NCBI GenBank assembly: GCA_020310875.1 | Contig: CM035439.1 | Location: 135,076,753 to 135,140,752, forward strand | Origin: Ceratopteris richardii | Taxonomy: Eukaryota; Streptophyta; Polypodiopsida; Polypodiales; Pteridaceae | Direction: 5' to 3' | Length of the DNA stretch: 64,000 nucleotides | Shown here: piece by piece, positions 32,227 through 43,859 of the stretch | How the letters are laid out: each line of letters begins with the position of its first letter | How positions within the stretch are numbered: position 1 is the stretch's first letter | Program-made: the position numbers and the translations under genes | The notes under the pieces: model-generated | What the model was told of the DNA's origin: nothing | The model's input: only the letters and a program-made list of their open reading frames with translations | The model's database searches: none

Positions 32227-34803
32227 TTAACTCTGCTTCTGCCTTGACTTCTTCTTATCCTTGTCTACATCATTGAGAACTCTCGGTGGTTTCTGTCCTT
32301 TTGGCATCCATATTTGTCTCGTGCCGCTTGCTTTGTGATACTGATACTCCTGCTTTCTTTGTGTCTTCTGATGTTGTCTTCGGTCTGGATTCCTTCGTCG
32401 TGGTTGACTCCTTTGTGGTTGAGGTTGAGAGGTCAGATGGACACTTTGCTTTGGAAGAGAAGGGAGGTCCAACACTTGCGAAACCTGCCCATTAGGAAGT
32501 GCTCTATTTTGTACTTTTAATATAGGCCACTCCGCAGTAAGTGTGGAAGGATGGGCACCGTAGGGTGTTTTGCCCATGTGGACATTGATGAAGTCCACCT
32601 GACCACTGATCGTCCCCATCTGTCTGCTGATAGTGTCCATTTGACCAAGCGGTTGGGTGGTTGACCCTTCTAATTTGCAAGAAGCCCAAGGGAAAATCTC
32701 CTGACATCCTTCTGATTGACAATTGTCCATAGCCAAGCCCGCATGGGTTGGTGTAGATGTAACGTGACTGATCTGACCAAAGATCTTTCGGTCTTCCGTC
32801 GTATGTTGTTCATAGGGTCTAGGGTCACGTACTTCAGGCAAACAGCCGTTAGGGAAGTCAAGCGGTATCACTCGCTTTTGATCTAAGGTTCCAATATGCA
32901 AGGAGCCTTGTCTAAGATTTAGATCCACTGAGTGATCGTATAGCCAATCTTGGCCAAGGATTAGGGGTTCTATCAGGTCGTCATCATGGCACACTAGTAG
33001 CTTCACTGTCAACGTCACTTCGTTTATGAGGATAGGAAGGTCCACCTCACCCATCCAAGGGGTTTCCATGCCTCCTAGCCCTATGAGGTATGCCTCAATT
33101 GGCCGCATTTCTATTCCTGAATCCTTATAGTGGGACCATCTAATCGCACTAGTCACAACACCTGAGTCAATTAAAGCCTTGAGCTCTTGGCAAGCATTAC
33201 TGTGCTCTAGCCTGACTGTAATGAATGGTCTCGTGTCCACTATGCTAGGATGAGTGGTTGACTTTACTTGACACATGGCCATGGGATATCTGGGTGATGT
33301 TTCCAGATGGTTATAATGTTCTCTCCCTAGTCCTTCTCTTCTTAGCTTCATGCGCTTAATGCATTCTAAAGCTTCTGCCTGAGCTTCAACACGTATTCTA
33401 TTTTCTTCCTCCTTACGCTTCTTTGCCAACGTGAGTTGTCTAAGCATATCCTCAATAAGAGGTTCCTGGTATAGCTTGACTCTACAGCCACTAATGTAAT
33501 TAGGCATTATGTCTCCTTCTAAGGTGGCTAATTGTACTGCTCCACTTGTCGAGAGTCTGTTAATGATCATAGGTCCATAACCTCGCTTTTCTAACTTCCA
33601 TGCGTGTTGTTTCAGCGTATATACTAGAACTAAATCTCCTTCTTTCAATCCTTTATCTTTCACATGCGCATCAAAATATGCTTTCTGTCGCTTCTTAGCT
33701 GTGTATATTCCTGCTGTTGCTTTTAGCCTGGTTTCTCCTAATCGTTCCAAGTCCATTATTCTTGCTGATAATTCATGGCCGGTCCATTGATGTTCTTGTG
33801 CAACCTTAAGGGTTGGTATCAAGAAGTCCAAAGGAAGCACAACATTCTGACCAAAAACCATCTGAAAGGGAGTTGCATTGAGTACGGTCTTGTAGGCCAC
33901 TCGATATGCCCAAACAGCGTGGTGTAACTGTTTGTCCCAATCTGAACGTTTGTTGTTCACGAGTTTCGTCAGTACGTTACAAAGGATCTTGTTAGTGCTT
34001 TCAGCCTGACCATTGGCCTGAGGATGATATGGTGCGGATTTCTTGTGAATCACCATAAAATCCTGTAACAAATATTCAATGACTTGGTTTAGAAAGTGAG
34101 TTCCTTGATCGCTCACTAACTCTAAAGGCAATCCATATCTTGTAAAGACATTTTCAAATAAGAATTTTGCAGTCGTGTGTGCATCTTTCTTTTTTGTGGC
34201 TTTCGCCTCTACCCATTTGGTAAGATAATCTGTCGCAACAATAATGTATTCCGCATGTGTACCTTTTGCAGGGGGGTTAATGGGTCCTACAAAGTCTATA
34301 CCCCACTTAGAAAATGCACATCCTCCCATCATGGGTTTTAATGGCATTTCGTCTCTGCGAGTAGGAAATTGAGTTCTTTGGCACACATCACATCTCTTTA
34401 CATAGGTATGCGCATCCATGTTAAGAGTGGGCCACCATAATCCTGCAAAGAGGATGGCTTTGATTATTCTATTGGGTCCAAAATGACCTCCTGCAACACC
34501 TTGGTGTGTAGTCTCTAATACGCTCAAGTAATCGCTTTCATGAATACACTGTCTTAAATATCCATTTCGTCCTCGTTTGTATAGGTTATCGCCAATAAGT
34601 GAATAGTCTTGAGCTTCGTGCTCTAGACTGCGTTGTCGTGCTAAGGTCATCCCTTGAGGGAATGTTTTCGTCCTCAAGTACGTCACTAAAAGTTCACTCC
34701 AGTCTGGTGTGAGAGACACGTGATATAATGTAGCATGTTCTACGGGTGGTCTTTCACAACAAACAGGGCATTCTTTACACAACTTGTAGACATCTGCTTC
34801 CAT
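32227..34803 (-). CDS. pol: Gypsy A integrase fused to a second retropepsin-like domain
   Basis: An uninterrupted 858-codon frame. Integrase zinc module H100, H107, C138, C141 (TTHQGVAGGH ... CDVCQ); catalytic triad D170 (WGIDFVGP), D232 (VSDQGTHF), E268 (NGQAESTNK); GPY/F-like C-terminal module at 408-445 (GYGPMIINRL ... RVKLY). A Lys/Glu-rich linker leads to a retropepsin-like domain: ALIDSGVVTSAI with Asp at 546, IEAYLIGLGG, and LILGQDWLYD at 614-623. A second aspartic protease after the integrase is not the normal gypsy order. In element D the same place reads ALIDSGAAT, the canonical form. The tail is Gln/Arg-rich and ends with IWMPKG. The frame begins after a frameshift; the preceding ~25 residues of the first zinc module are damaged. 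Confidence 0.92.
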   Translation of the reverse strand: MEADVYKLCKECPVCCERPPVEHATLYHVSLTPDWSELLVTYLRTKTFPQGMTLARQRSLEHEAQDYSLIGDNLYKRGRNGYLRQCIHESDYLSVLETTHQGVAGGHFGPNRIIKAILFAGLWWPTLNMDAHTYVKRCDVCQRTQFPTRRDEMPLKPMMGGCAFSKWGIDFVGPINPPAKGTHAEYIIVATDYLTKWVEAKATKKKDAHTTAKFLFENVFTRYGLPLELVSDQGTHFLNQVIEYLLQDFMVIHKKSAPYHPQANGQAESTNKILCNVLTKLVNNKRSDWDKQLHHAVWAYRVAYKTVLNATPFQMVFGQNVVLPLDFLIPTLKVAQEHQWTGHELSARIMDLERLGETRLKATAGIYTAKKRQKAYFDAHVKDKGLKEGDLVLVYTLKQHAWKLEKRGYGPMIINRLSTSGAVQLATLEGDIMPNYISGCRVKLYQEPLIEDMLRQLTLAKKRKEEENRIRVEAQAEALECIKRMKLRREGLGREHYNHLETSPRYPMAMCQVKSTTHPSIVDTRPFITVRLEHSNACQELKALIDSGVVTSAIRWSHYKDSGIEMRPIEAYLIGLGGMETPWMGEVDLPILINEVTLTVKLLVCHDDDLIEPLILGQDWLYDHSVDLNLRQGSLHIGTLDQKRVIPLDFPNGCLPEVRDPRPYEQHTTEDRKIFGQISHVTSTPTHAGLAMDNCQSEGCQEIFPWASCKLEGSTTQPLGQMDTISRQMGTISGQVDFINVHMGKTPYGAHPSTLTAEWPILKVQNRALPNGQVSQVLDLPSLPKQSVHLTSQPQPQRSQPRRRNPDRRQHQKTQRKQEYQYHKASGTRQIWMPKGQKPPRVLNDVDKDKKKSRQKQS

Positions 34804-34825
34804 CGTAGGCCAATATACTCCTAAT

Positions 34826-36560
34826 CTATGCCGACTCGTGTGCTAATTGCAACCAATTTGCATGTTCTGATTCATCTACACAACAAGCAAGAATGTTTTG
34901 ATTATCCTGTTTATATATACTTCCTGCTATGATTTGATATCTTTGAGACTTTGTAATCTCTCCTTCCTTGATCCTTATCCTAGGATTTCTGGGTCCATAC
35001 GTCAGAATAGGGACTATAGGCTTAGCCCATTTTGGTGCTATCTCAAGGTTAAACAAATATGCATCTGGTAATTCATCCGCTATCCCTTGAGGAGCTTCTC
35101 CTGAGGTTAATCTTGAAAGGTGGTCAGCTCTGAGATGTGTCTTTCCTTTTCTTACTACTACTTCAAAATCATACTCCATGAGTAATAGAAACCAACGTAT
35201 TAATCATCCCGTGTCACATGGCTTGTTGACTAAGTACAGTAATGCTTGATGATCTATATAGAACTTGAACTTGTTTGCCAACAAATAATGCCTGAATTTC
35301 TTTACTGCGTAGATCATTCCTGATCCTTCTCGTTCCGTAGTGGTGTAATTTCTTTCTGCTGCGTTCAATTGTCTGCTCACGTAAGCTATGGGGAGGTCTA
35401 TATTACCTTCATTCGTGGGTTGTGCTAACACACATCCTATGGCATAGTTGGATGCATCCACATGTACATGGAATGGCTTACTCCAATCCGGGGTTGTCAA
35501 TATAGGTGCTGAGCACAAACGTCGTTTGAGTTCATTGAATGAATTCTCACACTCATCTGTCCATTCAAAATTGGTTAAAAGAGAGTACAAAGGCTTGGCT
35601 ATGATTGCATACATGTGTACGAATTGTCTGTAATAACCGCAATGGCCCATAAATGCCTGTACTTCTTTTACGTTGTTTGGTCTAGGTAGATCTGCAATCA
35701 CCTTCACCTTTTCTTCATCTGTCGAAATTCCATTCTTTGACACAATGTGTCCTAGAATTTTGCCTTTTCTGACCATGAAAACGCATTTTTTTGGGTTCAG
35801 GCAAACCTGATATTCTCGACATTTGTCAAATATTTGTCTTAATTCTGGGATATGCGTTTGTCTTACATTTGAATGTGCACATAAGTCATCGACATAAACT
35901 TCCAAATTCTTGCATAAGAATTCCTTGAAAACGTGACACATGAGTCGCTGGAAAGTAGCGGGTGCATTTGTTAAGCCAAAAGGCATTACACAAAATGCAA
36001 ATATGCCCCATTCTGTGGCAAAAGCCGTCTTGAGTTGATCTTCTGGAGCTATGGCCACTTGATTATAGCCTGAGAATCCATCAAGAAAGCTGTAAACTTC
36101 CTTGCCCGTAACTCTTTCCAATAAATGTTCTGTGATAGGAAGAGGATAACTGTCTCTAATTGTGGCGGCATTAACTTTTTTAAGGTTAATACACACACGC
36201 AATTTTCCATTTTTCTTGGGCACAACCACAATGGGGGATACCCATTCGGTATGCTCAATTTCGTATATGAATCCTGCTTCTATCAATCGATCTATTTCTT
36301 CTTTAATCTTCGCAGCGTAGTTATTATTGTACGTGTATGGTTTTTGTTTTGTAGGTTTAGCATCTAGAGTCATAGGGATTCTATGAGAACATATGTCTGG
36401 GTCTACTCCTTTCAAATCTTTGTAACTCCAAGCAAACACGTCTCTATATTCTCGCAATAGGGCTACTAATTCTTCTTCCTCTTCATTCGTCAAATCATGC
36501 CCTATGTATGTACATTTCTCTTCTTCTCCTTCTATGGCAACTATGATTTTTTTGGTTTTC
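34826..36560 (-). pseudogene. pol: Gypsy A reverse transcriptase and RNase H
   Basis: The main frame runs 36,493-35,204 and resumes in the same frame to 34,826 after one TGA. Reverse transcriptase motifs: LRVCINLKKVNA, DGFSGYNQ, PFGLTNAPATFQRLM and YVDD at residues 200-203. RNase H: VDAS (Asp 346), TTEREG, and YIDHQALL, where the usual TDH is IDH but Asp is kept. After the stop come the RNase H end (LLLMEYDFEV ... LRADHLSR) and the start of the first zinc module, which is truncated at about 34,826 (LQLAHESA, then stop). The sequence N-terminal to the ATG at 36,493 is coding to about 36,560 (IIVAIEGEEEKCTYIGHD). Confidence 0.9.
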
Positions 36561-36569
36561 TCTCAATTA

Positions 36570-38498
36570 TCATACTTCTCCAATGTCAGCTTTTCTGTTA
36601 GGCATTCGTAGCATGATTCGTCTGTCTTCTATCTCATACTTCTTGAAGTTCTCCGGAACTTCAAACAAGGATTCTTCTTCTTCTGACATGGTTTCTTTCT
36701 TCTTTCTTTTCTTACCTTCACTCTTGACAGTTACTTGTGTGGCTAACCTCACCTCATTCGTAATTCCTTCATGTCTCTGAGGGTGAGTTTCTACCTCGTA
36801 GAAATATTCTTCCTCTGATGCAAAGGGTGGGTCCATAATAATCGACTCTAAATTGAAGTCACTTGCATCCTCAAATGCATCAGTGCTAGGTTCACATTCT
36901 TCTAAAATTGAATCACACATGATCGGCTCTATCGTGAAAACTGATATATCATAGCCATCCTCGTCACAATGGGGTGTCCATTGTTCTTCATTGATGGCTA
37001 CATCCATGGTTGCTAGGATTTCTGCCCAACCATGGGGTTCAAACTCTTCATGTGGAAACACTATAGGTGCATACACTAGGTCTTGAAGAGTTCGTGGATG
37101 TTGTTTTGCAACTAAAGTCCTGGCTTCTAACCGTTCTTCCTCTTGTTTTGCTACTTTACACATCCATAAATGAGTGTCCTCGTGCAACCATGAGGGGTCT
37201 GACTCCAATGAGTGTACTGATTCAGTCTCTCCCTGTGTCTTATGGATGGTGTTCCATTGTATTGGGGGTACATCTCTATGGGAATAGTCTTTAAGATTGA
37301 CTTTAGTAGTCACTCCTAAATGTTGCAAGTACAAAGAATTAGTTCCCCAATCCTGTACTATTTGCAACTGACGTATGAATGGTCGTCCTAAAATCATCTC
37401 GTAAGCATGATTTTTACTAAAATCACAAATGGCAAAGGTATGCTCAAACTCCACACCACAAGTGGTGAGAGATATGCCTTCTAGTAAGCCTAATGGTTTT
37501 TCTATGTGTCCGTCAGCCATTTGTAGCTTCATCCTGGTGGGTCTGAGTGCTGGCTTACCCCAACGTTTCCATAAAGCGGTGGTAGCAATGGCTACTCCGG
37601 CTCCTGAGTCTAAGATGGCTTTCGTGGTGTAGCCGTGATGCGTTATTGGAAGATAAGTGTTACCTTCCTCTCCTTCACTTACATCTCCGATCTTTTCTAC
37701 AGGTATCTCTAGTACCTTCTTGTGTGTTCCTATCTGTGAGGGCGTAGTAGCAAGCTCGGGGAATTGATTTGCTACATGTTTCCACAGTTCTGGTTTTACC
37801 TTCAATAATTCCTCTAGAGTGAGATTACATTGTACTTTGGTGTTCTTGATCACTTCCGTGTTTCTAGGGATCACTGATTCTTCATTCCTCACTATTATCG
37901 TGGGTGCTCTCATGCTAATAGACTTTGCTTCCCAAGGTCCTGTGAACTGAGGTAATTTTTGTAAAGAATTGGATTCAAAACCCGTGTGTTCACTCAGTTG
38001 CTCTTCCTCTACATCATCATAAATAGAGGGAATTTCTTGGGGAAATTGTTCTTGCAAGTCATCTATTTCTTGAATAGGAGGATGGGTGCCTTGTTCTTTT
38101 CTCCACTTCTCTTCTTGGATTTCTCTCAGAAATTCATGGGAATATTTATGTATGGAAGACAGGTTTTCTTGACTTTCTGTATTGGGTACTTGAGACAGGG
38201 ATGGTGCATTCCTTTCCTGTGTCTCTAAGGCAATAGGGTTCCTATGCTGATTCTTTTTCTCCTTGCTATCAATCAAGTATTCTAGCCTCTCCATTATTCC
38301 TTGAAAGTGTAATTCCGGTTTTTCCATGTTATTCCAATTTAGATATCTAGAGGCTTCGAACATTGCTTGTGCTAATTCTACCATCTTCATGCAAAGCTTA
38401 GTCCTCTCAATTTCTAGGTCTGCTCGAGGGTAGTTCTTACTCATTTCAACTATTTGAGGTCCTTCTTTTATTCTAGCATGATACGCGCGAAACATCAT
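36570..38498 (-). CDS. pro: Gypsy A aspartic protease polyprotein segment
   Basis: A 642-codon frame in a different phase from both gag and reverse transcriptase. The N-terminal ~250 residues are helical and charged, without a named domain. The retropepsin domain follows: KAILDSGAGVAIATT (Asp 297) and MILGRPF at 368-374, with LQMADGH and IVQDWGTN between and after. The rest (400-642) is acidic and ends MSEEEESLFEVPENFKKYE. This is the normal protease position, before the reverse transcriptase, so the element has this one in addition to the domain after the integrase. No internal stop. Confidence 0.9.
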   Translation of the reverse strand: MMFRAYHARIKEGPQIVEMSKNYPRADLEIERTKLCMKMVELAQAMFEASRYLNWNNMEKPELHFQGIMERLEYLIDSKEKKNQHRNPIALETQERNAPSLSQVPNTESQENLSSIHKYSHEFLREIQEEKWRKEQGTHPPIQEIDDLQEQFPQEIPSIYDDVEEEQLSEHTGFESNSLQKLPQFTGPWEAKSISMRAPTIIVRNEESVIPRNTEVIKNTKVQCNLTLEELLKVKPELWKHVANQFPELATTPSQIGTHKKVLEIPVEKIGDVSEGEEGNTYLPITHHGYTTKAILDSGAGVAIATTALWKRWGKPALRPTRMKLQMADGHIEKPLGLLEGISLTTCGVEFEHTFAICDFSKNHAYEMILGRPFIRQLQIVQDWGTNSLYLQHLGVTTKVNLKDYSHRDVPPIQWNTIHKTQGETESVHSLESDPSWLHEDTHLWMCKVAKQEEERLEARTLVAKQHPRTLQDLVYAPIVFPHEEFEPHGWAEILATMDVAINEEQWTPHCDEDGYDISVFTIEPIMCDSILEECEPSTDAFEDASDFNLESIIMDPPFASEEEYFYEVETHPQRHEGITNEVRLATQVTVKSEGKKRKKKETMSEEEESLFEVPENFKKYEIEDRRIMLRMPNRKADIGEV

Positions 38499-38739
38499 GT
38501 CTAGGTTTTCTAGTATGGGTTCCGCTAAAACTGATCCTGATTTTTGTGCTAGGTTCTCTTAATTTAATTCCTGTGAAGTCAATTCTAGGATTTTGGCTCT
38601 AGATTCCTTCAAACTTCCTTCCAAATCAGTTATCTTTTTACTCCACTTTCTCTTTACCCTTTCTCTAGAGTCTTTCCAAGATTTCGTCTTTTTGTTACTA
38701 GACTCTCCAACTTCGCTAGTTCCGGCTACTTTTTCCTGG

Positions 38740-40370
38740 TTAAGCTATTGGTTCTGGTGTCACATTTGAAGCGTTAACTGGGTTCTTAGGACAATCTTTG
38801 ATTATATGTTCTTTGCCACAGTCGGCACAAAAGCCTTGTACATTATAGTACTGTGACTGTCTTGCTATTGGAGGATGTGGACAATCCTTTATGAAGTGAT
38901 CTCCTTGGCACCTAAAGCATGGTCCTCTAGGGCCTTGTGGTCTTTGTTGTCTCAATTGAGGCTGTGGATTTGGGTTTGTGTACATCACGTTAGCATAATC
39001 GGGCTCCCAACTAGGTTCCACTGGTGGACTATCATAATGATATGTCTCCACGTGTTCTATTGACTCTGAGTAGTATGCGGGTGGACTATCTACATGAGTA
39101 GAGTCAAAACTGTTAGAGTTTGGATCACTGTCAGTAATTAGGGGTGAAATGGGAACTAACACCCTATTGAGGTTCTCTTCTGCAGCACCATATTTGACTG
39201 AGATAACATTCGCTGGTGGGGGTGGCTGCTGAGCTAAAACAGGTTGAGGTCTCTATTGAGCCTAATATGGATAGTTTTGAGGAGGCCTATAGTAATGAGG
39301 CTGAGCATTGTACTGACCTTGATACCTACCTGGCTGTGGGTATGCTTGCGGGTAGTTCTGTCTCACTGCTTGTTTGTTGTATGGGCAGTCTTGAGCCGTG
39401 TGATTTGTGTATCTTCTCTCAATTGTACAGTATTGGCCACTAGGGTTGGCTTGCAATTGTGTTGCATTGGGACACACATTTGCCAAATGATCACCACCAT
39501 AGGTGTAACAACGCTTGTTTGTTGTTACCCTAGGCATCTGTTTACTAGAAACTCCTAGTTTCTGGGCCACTTTTTCTGATAGGTCCTCTATAGAGCTAGA
39601 CAATTTTGTGGATGCTAGAGATGAAAAATCTGACTCCTTATAGACCTTTCAGAGTTCCAACTCGTCTCCTAAATTGTCCTCAATGTCTATGCAAATTCTT
39701 ACACACTGCTCTAGCGTTCTGGGTTCCTTCAAGTACACATAGCAACGTAGTTTAGAGCTCAACAAGCCATCTAAAAACAATGACACTTGTTTGGCTTGTG
39801 AGGGTAGCTCTTGCATTGGACATCTTTCAACATATTGTCTAAACCTACGTCCTGCGAGTCTAACTGTTTCTTGAGGGGTCTGTTTGAAACTATGAATCAA
39901 CGAAGACGTGTCATGTCTAATCCCACTTTTAGAGAATTCAGTGATGAATGACTCTAAAAAGTGATGGATGTCTCTAAATTTCCTTTGTTGCAATGGTTGG
40001 AACCAAGTTAAAGCAGTATTCTTTAATGTTAGTCCAAATGCGTTATATTGCGTGAACATGCCTTCGAATTGCTCTGCTCTTAGAACTTGCTTGAATTCTG
40101 CAACATGGTCATAGGGATCTCCTATCCCATCAAAATAATTTTTCATGGATTTTACTAATTGAGTGGGTCTTAGTATTCTTACGTGTTCACAAGGTCTAGG
40201 TAGAGGAAAATCATCTCTACCACCTGGCATTCTTTGTCTATCCACTCTATCGGTGTCTACGGTGGTTCTATCTCTCCCTATGGGATGATTGAAACTTACT
40301 TCCGGTCTCTCTCTATTCTTGTCTCTCTGATTAACGTGGGCTAAGGATGTTCCTGCCCCTTGTTGGCTCT
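38740..40370 (-). pseudogene. gag: Gypsy A gag (N-terminus replaced by copia G)
   Basis: All segments (40,245-39,649; 39,603-39,262; 39,162-38,740) lie in one frame with a few stops between. Retrotransposon capsid motifs: YDHVAEFKQVLRAEQ, ALTWFQPL, FSKSGIRHDTSSLIHSFKQTPQETV. Nucleocapsid: two knuckle-like modules of which CYTYGGDHLANVC has lost its second Cys, then two intact CCHC knuckles (CFRCQGDHFIKDC, CADCGKEHIIKDC). Between them is a Tyr/Gln/Pro-rich stretch. The frame starts abruptly at ~40,370 where the copia G LTR abuts; element C shows what is missing. Confidence 0.9.
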
Positions 40371-40374
40371 GAAG

Positions 40375-40666
40375 TGTTTCAATGGCGATGCACCACAGTG
40401 CGCTCTCCTTCTTGAGAGCTCCACGACGATATGCTCAGAGTAGAAAACCGAGCTCCTGAGGCCGCACACAGTACTCCGCACAGAGGTTGTAGAATACACG
40501 GAAAAAATAGTACACAGGAAGCACGAAGACAGACTTCTTAGGTCTTACAAATGCGGTCGAACTTACAGTCTGTGACTCACCAAGCCACTATATGTTTTAT
40601 TAAAGAACATATACAAAGAAGTGTCCGGTGGCCATTTGGCCTTTCACATGGACACTAATGATAACA
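40375..40666 (-). repeat. Copia G 3' LTR (about 292 bp)
   Basis: On the minus strand it starts TGTTATCATTAG directly after the purine tract and ends ...TTGAAACA at 40,375, giving TG...CA termini. Gypsy A gag begins within a few bases beyond it. Confidence 0.7.
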
Positions 40667-40814
40667 ATCTCCCACTAAAGGCCAATATGGCTAGAGTAAC
40701 TATGGGAGAAAAAATAAAGAATGATAAAGAATACCTGACTGTAAGTATACAAACTATACCTCCCACCTGATGGGCATGTTACACAGTATACAAGTGACTG
40801 CGTAAGATCAAGAA

Positions 40815-43763
40815 TCAAGTAACCCCCATCAAGTGACAACATTGTCGAAAGCTATCCTGTGGTAGAGCTTTAGTTAAAGCATCTGCAACATTATCTGGAG
40901 TGTGAACCTTCTCAAGAATAATGCTCTCTGTGGCTAAGCAATCTCTAATGAAGTGATACCTCACCTCAATGTGCTTGGTCTTTGCATGATAGACCGGATT
41001 CTTAGCCAAAGCAATGGCACTCTGACTATCACTGAGCAAGTGAGGTACATGCTGAGGTAAACCCATATCACAAGCAAGACGAGAAAGCCACAATGCTTCC
41101 TTACATGCCTCACTTGCTGCAACATACTCTGCTTCTATGGTGGAAACAGCTGTACATTCTTGAAGACGAGATCTCCAAGAGATAGCACCTCCAGCAAAAT
41201 GAAAAATGTACCTTGATGTAGACTTACGATTGTCTACACAACAAGCATAGTCAGAATCTATGTAACCAATAATGGATGCTTTCCCTCTACCTAAGCATAG
41301 ACACTTGTCCTTAGTGCCACTCAGATATCTCAAAATCATTTTGACCGCTTCCCAATGTTTCTTGCCAGGATTAGACATATATCTGCTCACAACTCCCACT
41401 GCAAATGCAATGTCTGGTCTCGTAGCTACCATAGCATACATGAGACTACCAACAGCAGACTGATAGGGAATTTTGGTCATGAATTCCTTTTCCTCATCTG
41501 ATTCGGGGCAGTCATCCTTGCTCAATTTCACATATGTGGGTAAAGGTGTACTCAATGCCTTTCCACCCTACATTTTGAATCGGTGAAGTACTTTGGATAT
41601 GTACTCACTTTGAGACAAGTATATGCATCTTTTACTCCTATCACGAGTAATGCGCATGCCAAGAATATGTTTGGCATCCCCCAAATCCTTCATATCAAAT
41701 GTCTGACTCAACTTCTTTTTGAGAAGTGACAAATCATAAGAGGACTTCCCAGCAATCAACATATCATCGACGTAAAGTATCAAGCATATCAAGCTGCCAT
41801 CATAACATCTCTTTGTGTAGAGACTATGATCCTCATTGCTCCGAGAATAGCCTTGGGACTTCATAAAAGCATCAAACTTTTGGTACCATTGTCTAGGAGA
41901 CTGTTTAAGTCCATACAAGCTCTTCTTGAGCTTACAAACTAGACTTTCCTTGCTAGGAACTACATAACCCTCTGGTTGTTCCATATAGATCTCATCTGTA
42001 AGATCTCCATGCAAGAAAGTTGTTTTCATATCCATTTGGACTAGCTCTAAGTCCTCCATTGCAACGAATCCAAGCAACATGCGCAAAGTAGTCATCTTGA
42101 CCACTGGAGAGAAGATTTCCTCAAAATCAACACCATGTTGTTGCTTAAAACCCTTTGCAACAAGTCGTGCTTTATATTTTAGGGAAGCACTATCTGATGT
42201 GAATTTCAGCTTATATACCCATTTACATGCTAAAGCTTTTCTGCCCTTTGGCAAAGGTACTAAGTCCCAAGTACCATTCTTGTGAATAGAATCCAATTCA
42301 CTCTTCATGGCACGCTCCCACTTGACATGATCCTCTGTCTGCATAGCCTCTTTGTAGCAAGAAGGCTCGCCGGCATCTGTTAGCATAACAAACTCTAAAC
42401 TTGGAACATATCTATTAGGTGGATATGAGAGACGTGCAGAACGTCTCAATGGTTGCTGAACAGGAACATGTGCAAACTAATCTGAATGGACATTCTCTTG
42501 AGCATCCCTATGTGCAGCATTTTTATGCATGCTAATCGGAGGACTAGTATCTTCAAACACCACTCTTCTCACTTCAACCTCCTTAATGGGCTGTTTATGC
42601 ATCTTAGACTCATTAAAAATGACATCACTACTTCTGATCACTGACCGTGTTTCAGGATCCCATAAGCGATATCCAAATTGTCCTTCTCGACCATATCCAA
42701 GAAAAATGCATTTCTTTGACTTATGGTCCAACTTTTGTCTAAGATTCTTGGGTATATGAACATATGCTTCACACCCAAAAACTCGAAGATGATCATAATA
42801 TGGTGGTTTCCCTGTCCATAACTCTTGTGCCACTTTCAGACCTTTGGCAGTACTAGGTGAAAGGTTAATCACATGAACTGCAGTCAATACTGCTTCTGCC
42901 CAAAAACCTTGTGAGAGGTTTGCATGAAGCAACATAGAGACTACTCTATCTTGAATAGTTCTATTCATCCTCTCAGCTACACCATTCTGTACTGGGGTAT
43001 AAGGAGCTGTAAACTCTCTACGAATCCCTCTAGACTGACAGAAAAGGCTGAATTCATGTGAGGTATACTCACCCCCATTATCTGAACGTAAAGCCTTAAG
43101 CTTAGTTCCTTTTTCAGTCTCAACTGAAGCAAGCCATTTTCTGAAAGTAGGGAATACATCATCCTTTGATTTGATAGGATATACCCAGACTTTTCTAGTA
43201 GCATCATCTATGAAAGTGACAAAGTAAAGGGAACCACCTAAGGACCTAGTGGGCATAGGACCACACACATCTGTATGAACGAGATCTAAAGGCTGAATTG
43301 AAGAGTCAATGTGCGTTCTATGCACATTTCTGGTTTGCTTTCCATATTGACAATGCTCACAAAATGAAAAATCAGAGAAAGATAACACAGGTAAGTAGCC
43401 AGAACGAGAAAGATTTTCCATTCCACTATGAGATATATGGCCCAAACGACCATGCCAAATACAAGCCATAGGCTGTTCAGTAACAGCTAACAAGTGTTCT
43501 TTCTGTGATACAAATAAAGGATAAAGTGAGCCAACTTTGCTTCCTTTTGCAATAACCATATTGCCCTTTGATATACGAAAGGATTGAGCATAGAAGACCA
43601 CCTTGTAACCAAGGTCATCAAGTTGACCAACTGACATCAAATTGCGTGATAACTGAGGTACATGGCGTACATTATGCATAGTAAATTTTGAACCATCAAT
43701 GAACTGCACAACCACATCTCCAATCCCCACAACATCACACTGGTAAGAGTCACCAAGTCTCAC
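40815..43763 (-). pseudogene. pol: Copia G integrase, reverse transcriptase and RNase H
   Basis: One frame with only two stops (near 42,478 and 41,566). Starts after the protease active site with VQFIDGSKFTMHNVRHVP. Integrase: HGRLGHISHSGM ... CEHCQYGKQ zinc module, DVCGPM, LRSDNGGEYTS and QNGVAERMNRT complete the D-D-E triad. Reverse transcriptase: ACKWVYKLK, VDFEEIFSPV, FLHGDLTDEIYMEQPEGY, LYGLKQSPRQWYQKFD and YVDDMLIAG. RNase H: SDYACCVDNRKSTS, IEAEYVAASEA, DSQSAIALAKNPVYHAKTKH. Very well preserved, so a comparatively young copia sequence. Confidence 0.93.
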
Positions 43764-43859
43764 GGTACCAAGAGACTTTGCAAAAAAAACTGAAATTTTT
43801 ACCTTCCAACACCACTTCTTGCTATACTCTTACCATCACACATTCGTCCTAGACTCGGT

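Larger units (their letters stand above)
40375..43785 (-). mobile_element. Copia G, 5'-truncated, inside gypsy A
   Basis: Read right to left: part of protease, integrase, reverse transcriptase, RNase H, purine tract (GTGGGAGA at ~40,668-40,678), 3' LTR. No 5' LTR, gag or protease active site is present; the right edge at ~43,785 passes directly into the gypsy A leader, about 90 bases from its primer-binding site. Comparison with element C shows that about 2.1 kb of gypsy leader and early gag is absent at this spot, so the copia came with a deletion and not by a clean insertion. Confidence 0.85.

Noticed and set aside
32227..36560. Endogenous pararetrovirus (caulimovirus-type) sequence
   Set aside because: An integrase, LTRs, 5-bp duplications and a tRNA-Asp primer site are present, which fits an LTR retrotransposon and not a pararetrovirus.
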